Numbered from the stretch's first letter, positions 1 to 8,678 are shown. The stretch: 64,000 nucleotides of DNA from Paraflavitalea soli (GCF_003555545.1 NZ_CP032157.1:4406546-4470545); one strand, 5' to 3'. The notes: generated from the letters alone by a model not told the origin. Numbers and translations are program-made.

Positions 1-644
1 TTGGTAGCCAGGAATGAATTGGCGGCATATTTGCTCAGCTCGGCAGAGCGTACATCCATATTGATGATCGGGTTACCGGAACGAACGAAAGGATTGTACA
101 ATTCGCTCATTACTTTTTTAGCCCTTTCAGAAGAAGCGCCGATCACTACCCGGTCGGGCTTCATGAAGTCTTCCACAGCCACCCCTTCCCGTAAAAACTC
201 GGGATTGGATACTACGTCAAACTCACCTTTATAGTTTTTAGACACAGCCGCATGCACTTTTTCAGCAGTACCTACCGGCACGGTGCTCTTATCTACAATT
301 ACTTTATAATCTTTGAGGATCTTTCCCAGGTGATCGGCAACGCCCAATATGTATTTCAGATCGGCAGAACCGTCTTCGCCGGGAGGCGTAGGCAGGGCGA
401 GGAAAATGATCGCAGCATCTTTGATACCTTCTTCCAGGCTGGTTGTGAACCGCAGACGTTCTTCTTTCAAATTACGCAGGAACAGCTTCTCCAGGCCGGG
501 CTCATAAATAGTGATCTGACCGTTTGAAAGCTTTTCCACTTTCGATTTGTCGATGTCTACACAGGTAACATCATTTCCTGTTTCAGCGAAACAGGTTCCG
601 GTCACCAATCCAACGTAACCGGTGCCAACAACAGCAATTTTCAT
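1..644 (-). CDS. ugd: UDP-glucose 6-dehydrogenase, N-terminal part (gene runs off the left edge)
   Basis: Oxidises UDP-glucose to UDP-glucuronate with two NAD+, supplying acidic sugars for surface polysaccharide. I translated the minus strand: it opens MKIAVVGTGYVGLVTG, a Rossmann GxGxxG dinucleotide site at residues 7-12, and continues with the family motifs VDKSTVPVGT and NPEFLREG near residues 105-150. The ATG is at 644-642. About 214 residues are visible; the substrate-binding half and catalytic cysteine lie beyond position 1. It starts 53 bp after the aminotransferase stop on the same strand, so the two probably form one nucleotide-sugar operon. UDP-N-acetyl-hexosamine dehydrogenases are the main alternative, since the visible half is shared across the superfamily. 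Confidence 0.9.
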   Translation of the reverse strand, partial: MKIAVVGTGYVGLVTGTCFAETGNDVTCVDIDKSKVEKLSNGQITIYEPGLEKLFLRNLKEERLRFTTSLEEGIKDAAIIFLALPTPPGEDGSADLKYILGVADHLGKILKDYKVIVDKSTVPVGTAEKVHAAVSKNYKGEFDVVSNPEFLREGVAVEDFMKPDRVVIGASSERAKKVMSELYNPFVRSGNPIINMDVRSAELSKYAANSFLAT

Positions 645-697
645 ATTGAAACGTTTTTGTTAGGGTTCAACAAAGCCTTTATCTGTCAGGCTAAGGT

Positions 698-1834
698 TTA
701 TGAATGTTTATTAATAAATTCCAACACATTGCTGGTAATGAAAAGGAGTTGTTCTTCGTCCAGTTCCGTATGCATTGGCAACGAGATCACTCTTTCCGTA
801 AGCCAGTCGGTGGTTTCGAGGATATAGGATGAACCGCCGAATGCTTCAAACATTTGTTGACGATGGGCGGGTACAGGATAATAGATCATGGAAGGGATAC
901 CCTTATCAGCCAGATACTGATTCAATCCATCACGATCAACACCTTCAAGCAGGAGGGTATACTGATGAAACACATGGTCGCTATAAGATGCCCGTGCAGG
1001 GGTGGTGATCTTAGGATGATTGGCAAAAGCCTTATCATAATAATCAGCCGCAGCCTGACGCGCTGCAATATAGGTATCCAATAATGGCAATTTCACATTC
1101 AACACAGCAGCCTGAATCGAATCGAGGCGACTGTTGCAACCAACCACTTCATGGTAGTAACGTTTACTCTGTCCATGATTGGCAATCATTTTCATCTGGC
1201 TGGCTAACGCGTCATCGTTGGTGAATATTGCACCACCGTCTCCATAACATCCCAGGTTTTTGGATGGGAAGAAGGAAGTAGCCCCTATCGTGCCAATGGT
1301 ACCTGCTTTTTTTACTGTACCATCTTTGAACTTCACGGCACTGCCGATAGCCTGTGCGGTATCTTCGATCACATACAGACCATGCCGGCTGGCTATCTCC
1401 ATGATAGCTTCCATATCGGCACTTTGTCCGTACAGGTGTACCGGCACAATCGCTTTGGTTTTGGGTGTAATAGCTTTCTCTATAGCAGCGGGATCGATGC
1501 AAAAAGTTTTGGGATCAACCTCCACAAAAACCGGTTTCAACTTCAGGAGGGCTACTACCTCCACTGTTGCGATATAGGTAAATGAGGGAGTGATTACCTC
1601 ATCACCGGGCTGCAGCTTCAGCGCCATCATAGCTATCTGAAGTGCATCAGTACCATTGGCGCAGGGAATTACGTGTTTTGCCCCCAGGTACTTCGTTAAG
1701 CCGGCCGTAAAATCCGTGACTGCTTTACCATTTATAAAAGCTGCATTGTCAAGCACCTCCTGAATACCTGCATCCACGCCTTGCTTAATCTTTGCATACT
1801 GCTGCTTTAAATCCACCATTTGTATCGGCCGCAT
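698..1834 (-). CDS. DegT/DnrJ/EryC1 family nucleotide-sugar aminotransferase
   Basis: PLP-dependent aminotransferase acting on a keto nucleotide sugar, likely for LPS or capsule. The opening IQMVDLKQQYAKIK, the ANGTDALQIA phosphate-binding segment and SFFPSKNLG with the PLP lysine (near residue 185) are typical of the family. The N-terminus most resembles WlbC/WbpE enzymes that aminate UDP-2-acetamido-3-oxo-glucuronate. That fits the ugd-like gene immediately downstream, but the exact substrate is inference. The reading frame stays open to 1873, but the ATG at 1834 (MRPIQMVDLK) matches the family start; the extra 13 residues have no family character. About 378 aa, full length. A long non-coding gap lies upstream. 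Confidence 0.88.
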   Translation of the reverse strand: MRPIQMVDLKQQYAKIKQGVDAGIQEVLDNAAFINGKAVTDFTAGLTKYLGAKHVIPCANGTDALQIAMMALKLQPGDEVITPSFTYIATVEVVALLKLKPVFVEVDPKTFCIDPAAIEKAITPKTKAIVPVHLYGQSADMEAIMEIASRHGLYVIEDTAQAIGSAVKFKDGTVKKAGTIGTIGATSFFPSKNLGCYGDGGAIFTNDDALASQMKMIANHGQSKRYYHEVVGCNSRLDSIQAAVLNVKLPLLDTYIAARQAAADYYDKAFANHPKITTPARASYSDHVFHQYTLLLEGVDRDGLNQYLADKGIPSMIYYPVPAHRQQMFEAFGGSSYILETTDWLTERVISLPMHTELDEEQLLFITSNVLEFINKHS

Positions 1835-2187
1835 ACTCAACGTTTTCTTTTGAAACGGGCACAAACCTACCACAAAAAACTGGTTTATGCAATGGGGGCA
1901 TCGTAACTAACGCAGTCAATTGGGGATAAATACCATAGAAAAGCATATCCCTACGCTGGCTACCGCTTAAAACAGTTCGCATTTTACCCATTCCCCACCT
2001 TTTCGTCCCCTGCCCTTTTCAGTCCGTCAGGTTCCCGGCTGGCAGATATAATATAGTTATTTATTAAATATGAAAATGCCGTCCCTGTTCGCCCTATCTC
2101 TGGTTCGTACAATTTCCCTTTTACATAGTCTTTTTTTAGGGGTCAACAGGCGGTTGAATTCATGTTTTTGCCGGGGCATGTTATTAG

Positions 2188-2272
2188 ATAAGCTGTAGAT
2201 AAGCCGTATATAACCTGTATATAAGCCGTAGATAAGCTGTCCCTTAATAGAGACGGCTTATCTACGGTTTAT
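2188..2272. repeat. 11-bp tandem repeat with inverted copies
   Basis: Five consecutive 11-bp units of consensus ATAAGCYGTAK begin at 2188, 2199, 2210, 2221 and 2232. After a 10-nt spacer, two further units lie in inverted orientation at about 2252-2272. The last two direct units pair with the inverted units over about 20 bp with two mismatches, so the RNA could form a long hairpin. The period is close to one DNA helical turn, which would place every unit on the same face. Function unknown: binding array, attenuator or repeat element. Confidence 0.75.
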
Positions 2273-2355
2273 AATTAATTTATTAGCAGGTTGAATATAT
2301 ATTATCAGTGTCTATGATAACAAGTAGATACCATGTAGGTCCAATCCGTTCTTAA

Positions 2356-2385
2356 TTTGCCGGCATTTTCTTTGGGATAATCTTG
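2356..2385 (+). promoter_or_regulatory. Candidate Bacteroidota-type promoter for waaA
   Basis: TTTG at 2356-2359 and TAATCTTG at 2378-2385 with an 18-nt spacer match the TTTG / TAnnTTTG arrangement of the Bacteroidota housekeeping sigma factor. It lies about 100 bp upstream of the waaA start and just downstream of the 11-bp repeat array. Confidence 0.45.
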
Positions 2386-2487
2386 TATTTCAATTATTTA
2401 TGGATTTACAGGCCAATCTTTCCTGCCCCGGAAGTGATAACTTCCTGTAGTTTTCCCGACTTTTGCGGCATAATAATTTAATAACCC

Positions 2488-3858
2488 GTGCACCTGTTCT
2501 TCTATACTATTTTTTGCCGCCTCTACCTGTTGGGAATACGCGTTGTAGCGCTCTGGAACCCTAAAGCCAAGTTGTGGTTGAATGGAAGAAAGGGATTGCT
2601 GGGAAGAATACAGTCGGCAGTCGGTCCCGCCAAGGGGCGGGAGCAGTCGGCAATATTGGCTCCAAACCCGGGTCCAACAGTCTCTCCTAACAGCGGCGAA
2701 GCAAAAGACTCACCACTCACCACTCACCACTCACCACTCGTGTGGATGCATTGCGCTTCGCTGGGCGAATTTGAGCAGGGCCGGCCTGTACTGGAAGCCT
2801 TGCGGGACAAATACCCAGGTATTAAAATACTCTTAACCTTCTTTTCTCCTTCCGGTTATGAAGTGCGTAAAAACTACGGAGGGGCCGATTTTGTGTTTTA
2901 CCTGCCCATGGATTCAAAAGCCAATGCCCGTCGATTCCTGGATATCGTGCAGCCCGACCTGGTGATCTGGATAAAATATGAGTATTGGTATCATTACCTC
3001 ACCGCCTTAAAAAAACGGAAGATCCCCACGCTGCTGGTATCTGGTATCTTCAGGCCCGATCAACCTTTTTTCAAGTGGTACGGCCGCCTGCATCAATATA
3101 TATTAGAGAGCTTTACGCACCTGTTTGTGCAAACACCAGCTTCCAAAGACCTGCTGGCCGGCATTGGCTTTACCAACAATGTGACCGTCAATGGAGATAC
3201 CCGCTTCGACCGGGTAGCTGCTATCGTAGAGAAGTTTGTACCGCTGCCCGCCATCGAAGCATTTTGCGGAAAGTATCCTACTGTAGTTGCCGGCAGTACC
3301 TGGCCGGAAGACGAAGAAGAACTGGACCATTATGCCAATACCCATCCGGATATGCGGTTTATTATAGCGCCACATGAGATCCATGAAAGTCACCTCAAGG
3401 AGATCGAAAAGCTATTTAAGCACACCATCCGATATTCTGTATTGCAAAAGCGTGTTCCGGGCACAGTAAGCCGGGAGCAACAGCATACCAATACGCTCAT
3501 CATCGACAATATCGGCATGCTGTCGAGGTTGTATAAATATGCCACCATTACTTATATCGGCGGTGGATTTGGAGATGATGGGGTACACAATGTGCTGGAG
3601 GCGGCGGTATACCGCAAACCCGTCGTATTTGGGCCGGTATATGAGAAGTACATAGAAGCGGCGGAACTGGTAGATGAAGGGGGCGCTTTCCCTATTAAAA
3701 CGGCCCTCGAGCTGGAAAAAGTGCTGAATGACTTACTGGCTGATGAGTCGGCTTACAAAAAAGTCTGCCAACAGGCAGGCCAATATGTTCATAGTAAAAC
3801 GGGAGCAACAGATGCCGTGTTGCAGTTTATTCAGGAAAACCGTCTTTTAACGAGTTGA
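2488..3858 (+). CDS. waaA: 3-deoxy-D-manno-octulosonic acid (Kdo) transferase with in-frame repeat insert
   Basis: Transfers Kdo from CMP-Kdo onto lipid A at the inner face of the cytoplasmic membrane, the first step of LPS core assembly. Visible features: an N-terminal hydrophobic anchor (residues 1-22), HCASLGEFEQGRP near residue 90, and the C-terminal GT-B half with YIGGGFGDDGVHNVLEAA and KPVVFGP. The start is GTG at 2488; no ATG lies in a sensible place and the N-terminus (LFFYTIF...LWNPKAKLWLNG) fits the family from there. Odd feature: residues about 42-84, just before the conserved HCASLGEFEQ block, are a low-complexity stretch (2611-2740) containing copies of the 7-mers CAGTCGG and ACTCACC. 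It matches an intergenic repeat family seen elsewhere in this window, and homologues normally have only a short linker here. The 3' end overlaps the convergent gene by 28 bp. Confidence 0.9.
   Translation: MHLFFYTIFCRLYLLGIRVVALWNPKAKLWLNGRKGLLGRIQSAVGPAKGREQSAILAPNPGPTVSPNSGEAKDSPLTTHHSPLVWMHCASLGEFEQGRPVLEALRDKYPGIKILLTFFSPSGYEVRKNYGGADFVFYLPMDSKANARRFLDIVQPDLVIWIKYEYWYHYLTALKKRKIPTLLVSGIFRPDQPFFKWYGRLHQYILESFTHLFVQTPASKDLLAGIGFTNNVTVNGDTRFDRVAAIVEKFVPLPAIEAFCGKYPTVVAGSTWPEDEEELDHYANTHPDMRFIIAPHEIHESHLKEIEKLFKHTIRYSVLQKRVPGTVSREQQHTNTLIIDNIGMLSRLYKYATITYIGGGFGDDGVHNVLEAAVYRKPVVFGPVYEKYIEAAELVDEGGAFPIKTALELEKVLNDLLADESAYKKVCQQAGQYVHSKTGATDAVLQFIQENRLLTS
2611..2740. repeat. Heptad word-repeat element inside waaA
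   Basis: CAGTCGG occurs at 2611, 2618 and 2644, flanking a GC hairpin (CCCGCC / GGCGGG, 2626-2641). ACTCACC occurs four times in tandem from 2708 to 2735, followed by ACTC. A 13-mer GGCGAAGCAAAAG (2695-2707) directly precedes the ACTCACC array and is found identically at 25002-25014 in another element. The element is translated in frame as a Ser/Pro/Thr/His-rich linker. Confidence 0.8.
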
Positions 3859-4541
3859 TAGAAATGGCGGGTGATCTCTTTTGAATCGTCCCATCCTAGT
3901 TTGATCTTCAGTTCCCTTTCTATCCAGTATTGTGCTTCGGGATAGATGCGGAAGCCATTGATGGTTTTTACACTGCGTTCATACATCACCTCATCGCCGC
4001 GGAACAGGTCATTGATAAACACAAAACGATCATTGATGCCAATGGCCTTTTTGAGGTCCCGAACGGGTGAATCGTTGAGGCGGTGTCCCACTTCTACCCT
4101 TTCTTCTTTTAACTTATCATTAAGAGATGCCTGGGCCGTTGCCATGGTCTCATTAAGCTCTTTGGCTGAAGTTTGGTGCGCCAGGGTGGGTATTTCTACC
4201 AGTGGGTTGAATTGTAATCCTGCTTGTACAGCAGCTGCAGGCGCATGGGTGCCATTGCCATTCCTGGCGGGCTTTTCTTCCTGTTTCTCAACAGGTAACA
4301 CGATCTCCTCAGCTACTTTTGCTTCCAATACCGGTGTTTCCACTACCACCGTATTGTACACTGTACGTGCAGCGGGCATTACCACTGCTACTTTGGAGGT
4401 GCCCTGTGCTGCCCGTGTGGCAGCGGACAACCGCATTAGCTCCGCCTCAATGAGTTGAGTGGTCACTAATAGTTGTTTATTATCGGCATTTTGTTCGAAT
4501 TGTTCGTTTAATTTGCCGATCAATTGTTGTAATCGCTCCAT
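3831..4541 (-). CDS. Conserved protein of unknown function
   Basis: 236 residues, no enzyme motif recognised. Residues 1-45 look like an amphipathic helix or coiled coil; residues 50-125 are a low-complexity Ala/Val/Glu/Pro linker; residues 150-236 form a compact conserved-looking domain (LKKAIGINDRFVFINDLF ... AQYWIERELKIKLGWDD). I recall this C-terminal type from unannotated Bacteroidota proteins but cannot name a function. The gene is convergent with waaA, and the two coding regions overlap by 28 bp at their 3' ends. It is divergent from tdk, with a 75-bp shared promoter region. Confidence 0.75.
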   Translation of the reverse strand: MERLQQLIGKLNEQFEQNADNKQLLVTTQLIEAELMRLSAATRAAQGTSKVAVVMPAARTVYNTVVVETPVLEAKVAEEIVLPVEKQEEKPARNGNGTHAPAAAVQAGLQFNPLVEIPTLAHQTSAKELNETMATAQASLNDKLKEERVEVGHRLNDSPVRDLKKAIGINDRFVFINDLFRGDEVMYERSVKTINGFRIYPEAQYWIERELKIKLGWDDSKEITRHFYQLVKRRFS

Positions 4542-4616
4542 AATAGATTAAGTGGGTACTTTATGGGTTAGTTATTGACTATAAAGTTAACAATTATTAT
4601 ACCTATTTCCGTTAAC

Positions 4617-5186
4617 ATGTTCATAGAACCAAATATATCAGGCGAACGACGTGGCTTTATTGAAGTGATCTGCGGCTCTATGTTTTCAGGCAAAACAGAA
4701 GAACTGATACGCCGGTTGAAGCGTGCGCGCATCGCCAACCTGAAAGTGGAAATATTTAAGCCACGGGTAGATGTACGCTACCATGAAACGGATATCGTAT
4801 CGCACGATGAGAAAGCTATTCAATCAACTCCCATAGATAACTCCCAGATCATTTTATTGCTGGCCGGAGAGGTAGATGTAGTAGGTATTGATGAAGCCCA
4901 GTTCTTCGATGATCAGTTGCCCGATGTATGTGATCAGCTGGCATTAAAAGGCATCCGCGTTATTGTGGCCGGCCTGGATATGGACTATATGGGTAAACCC
5001 TTTGGGCAGATGCCCAACCTGCTGGCCAAGGCAGATTTCATTACCAAACTGCATGCGATCTGCGTGCGCTGTGGCAATATTGCCAACTACTCTTACCGCA
5101 AATCGCCGGATGCATCGCAGGTATTGCTGGGCGAAAAGGATCTGTACGAACCGCGGTGCAGAAAGTGTTATTACGAGAAGCTTTAA
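4617..5186 (+). CDS. tdk: Thymidine kinase (type II)
   Basis: Phosphorylates thymidine to dTMP in the salvage pathway. It has the P-loop [10 protein letters not shown] (residues 21-30), the Walker B-like DEAQFF, the lasso/substrate region and the structural zinc cysteines CVRCG and CRKCYYEK at the C-terminus. About 189 aa, normal for the family. The ATG at 4617 (MFIEPN) is preferred over an in-frame upstream codon at 4575, which would add a non-conserved hydrophobic lead. It stands alone, upstream of the ccm genes with a 50-bp gap. Confidence 0.93.
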   Translation: MFIEPNISGERRGFIEVICGSMFSGKTEELIRRLKRARIANLKVEIFKPRVDVRYHETDIVSHDEKAIQSTPIDNSQIILLLAGEVDVVGIDEAQFFDDQLPDVCDQLALKGIRVIVAGLDMDYMGKPFGQMPNLLAKADFITKLHAICVRCGNIANYSYRKSPDASQVLLGEKDLYEPRCRKCYYEKL

Positions 5187-5215
5187 AAAGTAAATGGAAT
5201 ACCCCCTGAACTAAT

Positions 5216-5223
5216 TATTTTCG
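5216..5223 (+). promoter_or_regulatory. Candidate -7 box for ccmB
   Basis: TATTTTCG lies 13 nt before the ccmB ATG and matches the Bacteroidota -7 form TAnnTTyG. The -33 partner is unclear. Confidence 0.35.
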
Positions 5224-5236
5224 CGCATCTCTACTT

Positions 5237-5905
5237 ATGGCTGGTAAACAATTGAACCATATCTGGGCGCTGGTGAAAAAAGATTTCCTGTTGGAGATCA
5301 GACAGCAATATACCTTTTACGGCATCTTGTTGTATGTGGCGTCTACCATTTTTGTGCTCTACATGGCCATGGGCTCCGATCCGGAGGAAAAGGTGTGGAA
5401 TGGCTTGTTTTGGATGATCCAGCTATTTATCTGCATCAATGCAGTGGCTAAAAGCTTCCTGGCCGAAAGCCGGGGGCGTATGCTGTATTTCTATACCATT
5501 GCCGGCGCCCGCGACTTTGTATTGTCCAAGCTCATCTTTAATGTTATACTCATGGTACTCATGACCCTGGTAAGCCTGTTGCTTTTCCAGCTGTTCATGG
5601 GCAACCCGGTTCATAACCCCTTAAAATTTGTAGGCATTGTATGCCTGGGCGGATGCAGCCTGAGCCTGGTATTCACCTTCCTGGCGGCCATTGCAGCCCG
5701 TGCGCAGCAAAGTGCCGCACTGATGGCTATTATGGGCTTTCCCCTCATCATTCCCCAGGTATTGCTGCTGATGCGCATTTCCAATACGGCCTTCTCGGAT
5801 GTGATCCAGGCAGGGCTGCCGAGTCTCGTGCTGATGCTGGTGGGGCTGGATATTATGGTAATAGCCCTGGCGGTGATCTTATTCCCGTTTCTTTGGAAAG
5901 ACTGA
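5237..5905 (+). CDS. ccmB: Heme exporter membrane subunit CcmB
   Basis: Membrane subunit of the CcmABC(D) system that delivers heme to the periplasm for cytochrome c maturation. It is 222 residues with about six predicted membrane segments, an N-terminal LVKKDFLLEIRQQYTFYGIL and the conserved FLAESRGRMLYFYTIAG loop. The next genes are ccmC and a ccmD-like gene in the same orientation, but no ccmA ATPase is present in the window, so CcmA must be encoded elsewhere. Confidence 0.92.
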   Translation: MAGKQLNHIWALVKKDFLLEIRQQYTFYGILLYVASTIFVLYMAMGSDPEEKVWNGLFWMIQLFICINAVAKSFLAESRGRMLYFYTIAGARDFVLSKLIFNVILMVLMTLVSLLLFQLFMGNPVHNPLKFVGIVCLGGCSLSLVFTFLAAIAARAQQSAALMAIMGFPLIIPQVLLLMRISNTAFSDVIQAGLPSLVLMLVGLDIMVIALAVILFPFLWKD

Positions 5906-6002
5906 TACTTTTCCCCTAATTTTGCCCCCTAATTCAGGTAGTTGGCAAGTCTCACCCCGATCCTTCAATCGCCAATATCTATCACCAATAGCCCGGAAAT
6001 AT

Positions 6003-6674
6003 ATGCGCCAGTACTGGTGGAAAATACTTTGTATCGTTTTGTTGCTCTACACTTTCACGGCAGGCTTCTTAGTGAAAGTACCTGAAATAGGCAACCTTTA
6101 TCAAACCATCCGCAACCTCTTTTTTCATGTGCCCATGTGGTTTGCCCAGTTGGTCCTCGTGACCATTTCACTGGTTTACTCCATCAGGTACCTGCGTGAT
6201 CCCCAACCTAAATATGACCTGTATGCCTGGCAATATGCCCAAACGGGTACGGTACTGGGTGTGCTTGGCTTGCTAACGGGCATGATCTGGGCCAATTATA
6301 CCTGGGGCACACCCTGGAACAATGATCCCAAGCAATTGGGCGTTGCGATCGCCTTATTGATCTACCTGGCCTACTTTGTACTACGTAATTCCATGACCGA
6401 TCTTGATAAAAGAGGCCGTGTGGCGGCTGTTTATAACATATTTGCCTATTTTATCTATATACCCATGATCCTGATCCTGCCCCGCCTGGTAGAATCCCTG
6501 CACCCCGGCGGCAAAGGAGTAGAAGGCAATCCCGGACTGAACGGGCAGGACCTGGACCCTGAGATGCGCAAGGTATTCTGGCCGGCAGTAGTGGCCTGGA
6601 CCCTGCTGGGCGTATGGATCACTACCCTTTACCTGCGAATGAAGACGCTGGAAGAGAAAAAACATTCTCATTAA
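6003..6674 (+). CDS. ccmC: Cytochrome c biogenesis protein CcmC/CcsA family
   Basis: Six-segment membrane protein of the heme-handling family that loads heme onto the maturation apparatus. The tryptophan-rich region reads WGTPWNNDPKQ (near residue 110), where canonical CcmC has WxWD; the second tryptophan is replaced by Asn. The heme-ligand histidines are in the FHVPMW loop (near residue 44) and the SLHPGG loop. The frame is open upstream to 5922, but the ATG at 6003 (MRQYWWKI) starts directly at the first hydrophobic segment. A TAATTTTG box at 5917-5924 could be an internal promoter. It ends with TAA overlapping the next ATG. Confidence 0.9.
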   Translation: MRQYWWKILCIVLLLYTFTAGFLVKVPEIGNLYQTIRNLFFHVPMWFAQLVLVTISLVYSIRYLRDPQPKYDLYAWQYAQTGTVLGVLGLLTGMIWANYTWGTPWNNDPKQLGVAIALLIYLAYFVLRNSMTDLDKRGRVAAVYNIFAYFIYIPMILILPRLVESLHPGGKGVEGNPGLNGQDLDPEMRKVFWPAVVAWTLLGVWITTLYLRMKTLEEKKHSH

Positions 6675-6895
6675 TGATACGCATGAAGAAATTACTAATT
6701 ACCCTGTTTATCCTGCTACCGGCATTATGGGCCAGCGCCCAGGAAAATGGCACGAATCCCGACCAGGCTACCGGCTTAAGAGCAGATGGTAAAATTTATG
6801 TTGTACTGGCTGTAGCCATTACGATCCTGCTGGGACTGATCATCTATGTAATACGCCTGGACCGTAAGATATCGAAGCTGGAGAAAGGTCAATAG
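6674..6895 (+). CDS. CcmD-like small membrane protein
   Basis: A 73-residue protein whose ATG overlaps the ccmC stop (TAATG), indicating translational coupling. It has a cleavable signal (MKKLLITLFILLPALWASAQ), a short linker, one transmembrane helix (residues about 40-60) and a basic tail RLDRKISKLEKGQ. Size, topology and position match the Bacteroidota CcmD family, which helps release holo-CcmE. A second ATG at 6683 is equally possible as the start. Confidence 0.75.
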   Translation: MIRMKKLLITLFILLPALWASAQENGTNPDQATGLRADGKIYVVLAVAITILLGLIIYVIRLDRKISKLEKGQ

Positions 6896-6930
6896 TGAAA
6901 AGATGATAGTCAATGGCCAGGTTAAAATGA

Positions 6931-6958
6931 ATAAGCAGTCCCGATAATCTTCGGGATT
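6931..6958 (+). terminator. Putative terminator after the ccm genes
   Basis: An 8-bp stem (AGTCCCGA / TCGGGATT) with a 6-nt loop followed shortly by a T-run. It sits 36 bp after the ccmD-like stop and before glutamate dehydrogenase. Confidence 0.5.
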
Positions 6959-7137
6959 GACCGTTTTTAAGCAATCCATTGAACTAAAAATATTTACGCT
7001 TGTTGCCAATAATAGTCAATCATTGATCGTTCAGCATTGCCAATGTATTGCCTGCTTCGCCCTAATTTGTCACACGACAGCGGGAATGGACGATAACCGA
7101 TTCTGTGTTTAACGATTCACCATAAAAATTGCTAATC

Positions 7138-8547
7138 ATGTCAGAGTACAGTTTTTTTGGCGCGGTGGAAAAGAGTTTTGATAAAGCCGCGCAGTTTACC
7201 AAGTGGGACCCCGGCGTCCTGGAACAGATCAAACAATGTAATGCCGTATACCGGATGCACTTCCCGGTGAAGATCGGTGAGAAGATCGAAGTGATCAAGG
7301 CTTACCGGGTACAACACTCCCACCACAAGCTGCCTTGTAAAGGAGGTATCCGTTTTGCCATGAGTGTAAACCTCGATGAGGTAATGGCCCTCGCCGCGCT
7401 GATGACCTACAAATGCGCTATTGTAAACGTTCCTTTTGCAGGCGCCAAAGGTGGTATCACCATCGACCCCAAGAAATACACACCGTATGAGCTGGAGAAG
7501 ATAACACGCCGTTATACTTCCGAGCTGATCAAGAAAAACTTTATTGGCCCCGGCATTGACGTACCGGCACCTGACTATGGCACCGGAGAACGTGAGATGG
7601 CCTGGATCGTAGATACTTATGCCAGCATGCGTCCCGGCGAAATAGATGCCATGGGTTGTGTGACGGGCAAACCGGTAACACAAGGTGGTGTACGCGGCCG
7701 CCGCGAAGCTACCGGCCTGGGTGTATTCTATGGCCTGCGCGAAGTATTGAACATGAAAGACCAGATGGATAAGCTGGGCCTGAGTGTTGGTGTGGAAGGC
7801 AAGCGTGTAGTAGTACAAGGCCTGGGCAACGTGGGTTACCACTCTGCCAAATTCTTCCAGGAAGCCGGCGCCAAGATCGTTGGTCTGGCCGAATTTGAAG
7901 GTTCTATCTGGAACACAGATGGACTGGATGTAGATGCTGTTTTTGAGCACCGCAAAAAAACCGGCTCTATCCTCAATTTTAAAGATGGTACCAACTTTGC
8001 CAAGAATACCGATGCGCTGGAAATGGATTGTGATGTGCTGATCCCTGCCGCACTGGAAAATGTGATCAATGGCACCAATGCCCCCAATGTGAAAGCCAAG
8101 ATCATTGGAGAAGCTGCCAACGGTCCTTTAACGCCGGAAGCGGATGAAAACTTTGCCAAACGTGGTATACTGGTAGTGCCCGACATGTACCTCAATGCAG
8201 GTGGTGTAACGGTCTCTTACTTTGAGTGGTTGAAAAACCTTAGCCACGTACGTTATGGCCGTATGGAAAAGCGCTTTACCGAAAACCTCAATACCCATAT
8301 CCTGGGACAAATTGAAGGCCTCACTGGTAAGCAGGTCAACAACAAAGAACGTGAGTTCATCATGCACGGTCCCGATGAAGTAGACCTGGTACGCAGTGGA
8401 CTGGAAGAAACCATGATCACTGCCACGCGCGAGATCATGGATGCCTGGAAAGCCAATCCCCAGGTACCGGACATGCGCACGGCCGCTTACTTAGTAGCCA
8501 TCAATAAAGTGGCTACCAGCTATGCGGAACTGGGCATATTCCCATAG
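7138..8547 (+). CDS. Glutamate dehydrogenase (Glu/Leu/Phe/Val dehydrogenase family)
   Basis: Interconverts glutamate and 2-oxoglutarate plus ammonium with NAD(P)H. It has the substrate-binding KGGIRF segment, the catalytic-lysine region PFAGAKGGI (near residue 100), PAPDYGTGEREMAWI, and the Rossmann site VVVQGLGNVG (near residue 220). At 469 aa it is somewhat longer than the 415-450 aa norm; the extra residues are between GGVRGRREATG and the Rossmann fold and at the C-terminus. ATG at 7138 (MSEYSFF) is chosen over a TTG three codons upstream. It is monocistronic with a strong terminator after it. Coenzyme preference cannot be read reliably. Confidence 0.93.
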   Translation: MSEYSFFGAVEKSFDKAAQFTKWDPGVLEQIKQCNAVYRMHFPVKIGEKIEVIKAYRVQHSHHKLPCKGGIRFAMSVNLDEVMALAALMTYKCAIVNVPFAGAKGGITIDPKKYTPYELEKITRRYTSELIKKNFIGPGIDVPAPDYGTGEREMAWIVDTYASMRPGEIDAMGCVTGKPVTQGGVRGRREATGLGVFYGLREVLNMKDQMDKLGLSVGVEGKRVVVQGLGNVGYHSAKFFQEAGAKIVGLAEFEGSIWNTDGLDVDAVFEHRKKTGSILNFKDGTNFAKNTDALEMDCDVLIPAALENVINGTNAPNVKAKIIGEAANGPLTPEADENFAKRGILVVPDMYLNAGGVTVSYFEWLKNLSHVRYGRMEKRFTENLNTHILGQIEGLTGKQVNNKEREFIMHGPDEVDLVRSGLEETMITATREIMDAWKANPQVPDMRTAAYLVAINKVATSYAELGIFP

Positions 8548-8587
8548 ATCATATCCATCCCGAATACCGGGAATATCTAATAGCTTG

Positions 8588-8622
8588 ATCCCATTCGCTT
8601 TATGGCGGATGGGATTTTTTTT
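8588..8622 (+). terminator. Rho-independent terminator after glutamate dehydrogenase
   Basis: An 11-bp stem (ATCCCATTCGC / GCGGATGGGAT), six-nt loop and a run of eight or nine T. It is placed 40 bp after the stop codon. Confidence 0.8.
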
Positions 8623-8678
8623 GCCCGGCGCGGGAAAAAATAGGTTAGATTTAAGTAACCTTAAAACTGCTTTGTCAA

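Larger units (their letters stand above)
1835..2487. other. Intergenic region between divergent aminotransferase and waaA
   Basis: About 650 bp without a convincing gene. It holds the 11-bp repeat array at 2188-2272, a plausible waaA promoter at 2356-2385, and a small hairpin near 2440-2455 (GGAAGT, loop GATA, ACTTCC). Short open frames here (for example 1785-1991 minus) lack family features. Confidence 0.6.

Noticed and set aside
7141-7950. 269-residue antisense frame inside glutamate dehydrogenase
   Set aside because: Mirror of a strongly coding gene with biased codons; no protein family visible.
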